Positions 60,598-64,000 of a DNA stretch of 64,000 nucleotides are shown one piece after another. The DNA lies in NCBI GenBank assembly GCA_032119595.1, contig JAUMBQ010000007.1, positions 124,001-188,000 of the forward strand. Reading direction: 5' to 3'. The translations under genes and the position numbers were made by a program. Numbering within the stretch: the first letter of the stretch is position 1; each line of letters starts with the position of its first letter. The notes below the pieces were generated by a model. It saw nothing but the letters and a program-made list of their open reading frames with translations. It was not told the DNA's origin and made no database searches. This DNA comes from JAGIBJ01 sp032119595. Its GTDB lineage: Bacteria > Actinomycetota > Thermoleophilia > Solirubrobacterales > Solirubrobacteraceae.

Positions 60598-62013
60598 ATG
60601 GCTCCGGCGATCCTCTGGTACCGGCGCGACCTTCGCGTGCACGACCTCCCGGCCCTGGCTGCCGCGATCGACGATGGCGGTGAGGACGGCGTGATCCCGG
60701 TCTTCTGCTTCGACGACCGCCTGCTCCACGGCCGGTTCGAAAGCGCCCGGCGCACGTGGTTCCTGCTCCAGACCCTGGAGGCGCTCGACGCGCGATGGCA
60801 CGACCTCGGCGGGCGGATGTGGTGGCGCCGCGGCGACCCGGCGAGCGTCCTGGCGTCGCTCCTGCGCGAGACCGGCGCGAACGTGGTGCACGCCACCGAG
60901 GACGTGACCGGCTTCGCGCGCTCGCGCGACGACCGCGCCGCGGACGCCATCGCGGGCGCCGGAGGCCAACTCGTCCTCCACCCCGGGCTGGCGATCGCCT
61001 CCGATCTAGATGCGCTGCGCACCCAGGGCGGCAAGCCGCACATCGTCTTCACGCCGTTCTCCAAGGTCTGGGCCGCCCAGGATCGGCGCGACCTCGTCAA
61101 GACCCCGCCGACCCTCCACACGCCCCGGGGCCATCGTGGCGAGCTTCCGTCGCTTGAAGATCTCGGCTTCGATCCCAGTGACGCGGCCGTCGAGGATCCA
61201 CCGGCCGCCGGCGAGATCGCCGGGGTCCACCACGCCAAACAGTGGGCCGGCGGCGAGCTGGCGAACTACAACGACCTGCGCAGCGATCTGGCCTCGGTCA
61301 CCTCGCGGCTGTCGGTGCACCTGCACTACGGGTCGCTCTCGCCACTGCTGGCCGAGCGCCTCACCCTCGACGCAGGTGGCCCAGGCTCGGGGACGTTCCG
61401 AAGCGAGCTGGCCTGGCGCGACTTCTACCTCCACGTCCAACGCCAATTCCCGTACACCGCCCATCTGGAGTTCCAGGAGCGCTACCGGGAACTGCAGTGG
61501 GAGGACGACCCCGAAGCCCTCAAGGCGTGGCAGGACGGAATGACCGGCTACCCCGTCGTCGACGCGGCCATGCGCGAACTGCGGGCGACGGGCTTCATGC
61601 ATAACCGCGCCCGCATGATCGTGGCGTCGTTCCTCACCAAGGACCTGCATCTCAACTGGCGCGAGGGCGAAGCGCACTTCATGCGCCAGCTCCTGGATGG
61701 CGATCTCGCGAGCAATAACGGCGGGTGGCAGTGGACCGCGAGCACCGGCACCGACCCCGCCCCGTACTTCCGGCGAATGTTCAATCCAACCCTCCAGCAG
61801 AAGAAGTTCGACGCCTCCGGCCGGTACGTGCGGCGATGGTGCCCGGAGCTGAGTCGCGTCCCCGACAAGCGCCTGAGCGAGCCCTGGAAGATGACGCCGC
61901 AGGAGCAGCGGGACGCCGGGTGCGTGATTGGCGCCGACTACCCGGAGCCGATCGTCGACCACGCCGAGGAACGCAATCACGCCGTGAAGCGCTACCAGGC
62001 GGTCGCGGCCTGA
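60598..62013 (+). CDS. phr: Deoxyribodipyrimidine photolyase (class I CPD type)
   Basis: A 471-residue light-driven DNA repair enzyme. The N-terminal antenna-binding Rossmann domain (AILWYRRDLRVHDLPALAAA) is followed by the FAD-binding helical domain: LSVHLHYGSLSPL, ELAWRDFYLHVQRQFP, GYPVVDAAMRELRATGFMHNRARMIVASFLTKDLHLNWREGE, DGDLASNNGGWQWTASTGTDPAPYFRRMFNP. The SNNGGWQWTAS run and the W-x-W residues of the electron-transfer chain are present. The next genes make the deazaflavin F420, a precursor pathway for the 8-HDF antenna found in one photolyase class, so 8-HDF use is plausible (inference). Confidence 0.95.
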   Translation: MAPAILWYRRDLRVHDLPALAAAIDDGGEDGVIPVFCFDDRLLHGRFESARRTWFLLQTLEALDARWHDLGGRMWWRRGDPASVLASLLRETGANVVHATEDVTGFARSRDDRAADAIAGAGGQLVLHPGLAIASDLDALRTQGGKPHIVFTPFSKVWAAQDRRDLVKTPPTLHTPRGHRGELPSLEDLGFDPSDAAVEDPPAAGEIAGVHHAKQWAGGELANYNDLRSDLASVTSRLSVHLHYGSLSPLLAERLTLDAGGPGSGTFRSELAWRDFYLHVQRQFPYTAHLEFQERYRELQWEDDPEALKAWQDGMTGYPVVDAAMRELRATGFMHNRARMIVASFLTKDLHLNWREGEAHFMRQLLDGDLASNNGGWQWTASTGTDPAPYFRRMFNPTLQQKKFDASGRYVRRWCPELSRVPDKRLSEPWKMTPQEQRDAGCVIGADYPEPIVDHAEERNHAVKRYQAVAA

Positions 62014-62081
62014 ACGGCCACGCCGCTGCCGAGCACACGGCGGCGGTGCACGCCCCCGCAGGGTCCGTTAGCGTCGGCTCG

Positions 62082-62828
62082 GTGACCCCCGTCCCAGGTA
62101 CCCACGAGCCCGTCGCGATCGTCGGCGGCTCAGGGGCGCTCGGCTCCGCCGTGGCGCTCCGACTCGCGGCTGCGGGCGTCCCGATCCTGCTCGGTTCGCG
62201 CGACGAGGAGCGCGCCGGTGAGGCTCGGCGCAAGGTGCTCGCCAAGCTCGAGGCCAGCGACCACCCGGACTCGGCGCCGCTACGGCCGATGACGAACGCC
62301 GCCGCCGTCGACGGCGCCGAGATCGTGATCCTCTGCGTCCCGTTCCGCAACCACTCCGAGACCTTCACCGCGCTGCGCGGCGCGTTCCGCCCGGGGCAGA
62401 TCCTGGTCGACGCGACCGTCCCGCTCGCCGCCGCGGTGAGTGGCAAAGCCACCCGCACGATCGGCGTCTGGCAGGGCTCTGCTGCGCAGCAGGCCGCCGA
62501 GATGCTCCCGGACGACGTGCACGTCGTCGCGGCCCTTCACACCGTGAGCGCCAAGACGCTCGGCAGCCTGGATCACGAACTCTGCGAAGACGTGCTGCTC
62601 TGCGGCGACGAGCGCGCCGACAAAGCGCGCGTGGCCCTCCTCTTGCAGCAGATCCCCGGTTTGCGCTGCGTTGACGCGGGCCCGCTGGAGCAGGCTCGTA
62701 TCGTCGAGAGCCTCACGGCGCTGCTGATCGGCATCAACGTGCGCCACCGCGCCCACGCCGGCATTCACATCACGGGCCTGCCCGGCGGGCTATGGCCCGA
62801 ACACCCCAATCACGAGGACGAGCGATGA
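62082..62828 (+). CDS. npdG: F420H2:NADP+ oxidoreductase (NADPH-dependent F420 reductase)
   Basis: A 248-residue Rossmann protein reducing F420 with NADPH or the reverse. The dinucleotide loop is AIVGGSGALGSAVALRLAAAG, followed by the NADPH-recognition segment LLGSRDEERAGEARRKV. Further NpdG features are DGAEIVILCVPFRNH, AALHTVSAKTLG, CGDERADKARVALL and the C-terminal EQARIVESLTALLIGINVRH with IHITGLPGGLWPE. The GTG at 62082 is favoured, another GTG lies 12 codons upstream. Its stop overlaps the cofD start (ATGA), so F420 reduction and F420 synthesis genes are one operon with the partial cofC. Confidence 0.93.
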   Translation: MTPVPGTHEPVAIVGGSGALGSAVALRLAAAGVPILLGSRDEERAGEARRKVLAKLEASDHPDSAPLRPMTNAAAVDGAEIVILCVPFRNHSETFTALRGAFRPGQILVDATVPLAAAVSGKATRTIGVWQGSAAQQAAEMLPDDVHVVAALHTVSAKTLGSLDHELCEDVLLCGDERADKARVALLLQQIPGLRCVDAGPLEQARIVESLTALLIGINVRHRAHAGIHITGLPGGLWPEHPNHEDER

Positions 62829-63790
62829 GCACCCAGAGCGATCCAACCGACCAGGGCCAAAGCGGCCCGAACGTCGTGCTGCTCTCGGGGGGCACCGGCG
62901 GCGCAAAGCTCGCTCGCGGCTTCCTCGACGTGGTCGGCGCGAACCTGACGGTGATCGCGAACGTCGCCGACGACATCGAGATCTACGGCGCCCACGTGTC
63001 GCCCGATCCCGACCTCGTGTCGTACTGGCTCGCGCACCGGGTCGACAAACGCGGCTGGGGGATCAAGGGCGACACCTTCAACGTGATGGACGAGCTGAAG
63101 GCGCTCGGCGAGGACATCTGGTTCAACTTGGGCGACAAGGACCTCGCGGTCTGCGTGCAGCGCGCAAAATGGCTCGCTGAGGGCGTCACGCCGACGCAGG
63201 CGCTGGCCCGGCTGACCGCGTCGCTCGGGATCGCGGCCACCGTGCTCCCGCCGACCGACGATCAACTCCGCACGACGGTGCAGGCTGCGGGTAAGCGCAC
63301 CGGCGTGCAGGACTTCCTGGTCCGCGGCGGCGGCATCGGTCCGATCGAAGACGTCAAGGTTGAGGGCCTCGAGGAAGCCACGGTGACCGGCGACGTGTTC
63401 GCGGCGATCGAGGCTGCGGACGTGATCGTGATCGGGCCGTCGAACCCGGCCCTGTCGATCACGCCGATTCTTGGGCTGCCCGGGCTGCGGGATGCCGTGA
63501 AGGCCGCGTCGGCGCCGGTGATCGCCGTGTCGCCGCTCGTGAAGGGCTTCGTGCTGAAGGGCCCGACCGACGCGTTCCTGGATCATCTCGGTGTGTCGCA
63601 CGACGCCGACGGCATCGCCTCGCTGTACGACGGTGTCGCCGACGGCGTGCTGAGCGACGACGAGCCGAAGGCCCTTCCGGCGAGCATGGTGCATCGGCAG
63701 GTCGACGTGCTGCTCGACACGCCGGAGCGGCGCCGAGAGGTCGCGACCGACGTCCTGGCCCTCGCCGATGAGGTCCGGTCAGGCCGATGA
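62825..63790 (+). CDS. cofD: 2-phospho-L-lactate transferase (F420 biosynthesis, CofD/FbiA)
   Basis: Joins the activated phospholactyl (or, in mycobacteria, dehydro) group to F0 to give F420-0. The 321-residue protein has the GGTGGAKLARG loop near residue 22, NVADDIEIYGAHVSPDPDLV, WGIKGDTFNVMDELKALGEDIWFNLGDKDLAVCVQR and IGPSNPALSITPILGLPGLRDA, with VIAVSPLVKG near the end; this is the full CofD family. It is translated by an ATGA overlap from npdG and into cofC, so three steps of F420 metabolism are coordinated. The F0 synthase and CofE/FbiB glutamyl ligase lie outside this window. Confidence 0.96.
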   Translation: MSTQSDPTDQGQSGPNVVLLSGGTGGAKLARGFLDVVGANLTVIANVADDIEIYGAHVSPDPDLVSYWLAHRVDKRGWGIKGDTFNVMDELKALGEDIWFNLGDKDLAVCVQRAKWLAEGVTPTQALARLTASLGIAATVLPPTDDQLRTTVQAAGKRTGVQDFLVRGGGIGPIEDVKVEGLEEATVTGDVFAAIEAADVIVIGPSNPALSITPILGLPGLRDAVKAASAPVIAVSPLVKGFVLKGPTDAFLDHLGVSHDADGIASLYDGVADGVLSDDEPKALPASMVHRQVDVLLDTPERRREVATDVLALADEVRSGR

Positions 63791-64000
63791 CCGGCAGCGG
63801 CCCACGGCCGCTGCGGCCGCTCCAGCCCGCGCGCCCTGAGCCGCCTGCCGCCGCGGCCGCTGCGCCGTCGGCAGCAGATAAAGCCCCGGCGCTGCGGCCG
63901 GTGCTGGCGATCGTGCCGGTGAAGGGGCTCGGCCGTGCGAAGACCCGGCTGTCGGAGACGCTCGACGCGGCCGACCGGCGTGCCCTGGTGCTGGCGATGC
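63787..64000 (+). CDS. cofC: CofC/FbiD-like 2-phospholactate guanylyltransferase, N-terminal part
   Basis: The first 71 residues of a protein running off the right edge. After an Ala/Pro-rich tail of about 35 residues comes LAIVPVKGLGRAKTRLSETL, the nucleotide-binding start of the CofC/FbiD guanylyltransferase family. The ATG overlaps the cofD stop (ATGA). In F420 synthesis it activates phospholactate or phosphoenolpyruvate with GTP for CofD. The call rests on this motif and the operon. Confidence 0.88.
   Translation, partial: MTGSGPRPLRPLQPARPEPPAAAAAAPSAADKAPALRPVLAIVPVKGLGRAKTRLSETLDAADRRALVLAM

Overview
This 64 kb window is high-GC, gene-dense chromosomal DNA from an actinobacterium. Several things fit the Thermoleophilia (Solirubrobacterales: Conexibacter, Patulibacter, Solirubrobacter and relatives). 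These are mycobacterial-type LexA boxes, an F420 gene set, DUF1800/DUF1501 pairs, a TelA/TerD operon and many GTG starts joined by ATGA overlaps. The lineage is an inference; there is no rRNA gene to settle it. I see no transposase, integrase, phage gene, rRNA or CRISPR array.

Layout. 1-6 kb: the end of a transhydrogenase alpha subunit, a lipoprotein, an acyl-CoA dehydrogenase with a thiolase-like partner, and a cobalamin adenosyltransferase. 6-10.4 kb: a secreted collagen-like protein of about 1,364 residues with some 378 Gly-X-Y triplets. 10.5-16.3 kb: two perfect SOS boxes, one in front of an unknown small gene and one in front of dinB, plus a VOC protein, tRNA-Glu and tRNA-Leu, a secreted trypsin-like protease and a tandem HD-GYP protein. 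16.4-19.6 kb: a hydrolase-SDR-P450 operon behind a paired palindromic operator. 19.8-26.8 kb: two secreted PETase/cutinase-type hydrolases flank an MFS exporter, a TetR regulator, a DUF1599 protein, a nucleotide cyclase with an N-terminal HTH-like segment, and a PadR/2TM-SHOCT pair.

27-38 kb: three tandem copies of a 54-nt hairpin, a UvrC-like GIY-YIG protein, a pentapeptide-repeat membrane protein, a toxin-antitoxin pair, LemA with a partner, a 1,191-aa secreted protease translationally coupled to a lipoprotein, a possible VapC remnant, and tRNA-Pro, tRNA-Gly and tRNA-Trp. 38-49 kb: rhodanese, a membrane acyltransferase, two bacterial PH-domain proteins (YdbS/YdbT type), an ABC exporter, a TetR regulator, an SDR, a membrane adenylate cyclase, a GGDEF/HD-GYP protein and tRNA-Leu. 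50-53 kb: a telA - XpaC-like - terD - terA-like stress operon. 53-56 kb: tRNA-Leu, then amidase and inositol-phosphatase genes. 56-60.5 kb: a DUF1800-DUF1501-cupredoxin cluster. 60.6-64 kb: a photolyase followed by npdG, cofD and the start of cofC.

How the parts work together. Cyclic-nucleotide signalling is dense, with two class III cyclases, one GGDEF domain and two HD-GYP proteins. DNA-damage functions recur: two SOS boxes, DinB, a Cho-like nuclease and a photolyase beside deazaflavin genes. The secretome is rich: collagen-like protein, two proteases, two polyester-hydrolase-like enzymes and a cupredoxin. The items most worth follow-up are the divergent PETase-like pair, the tandem hairpin array, the SOS-boxed small gene, and the TetR gene whose only sensible start is AUA.
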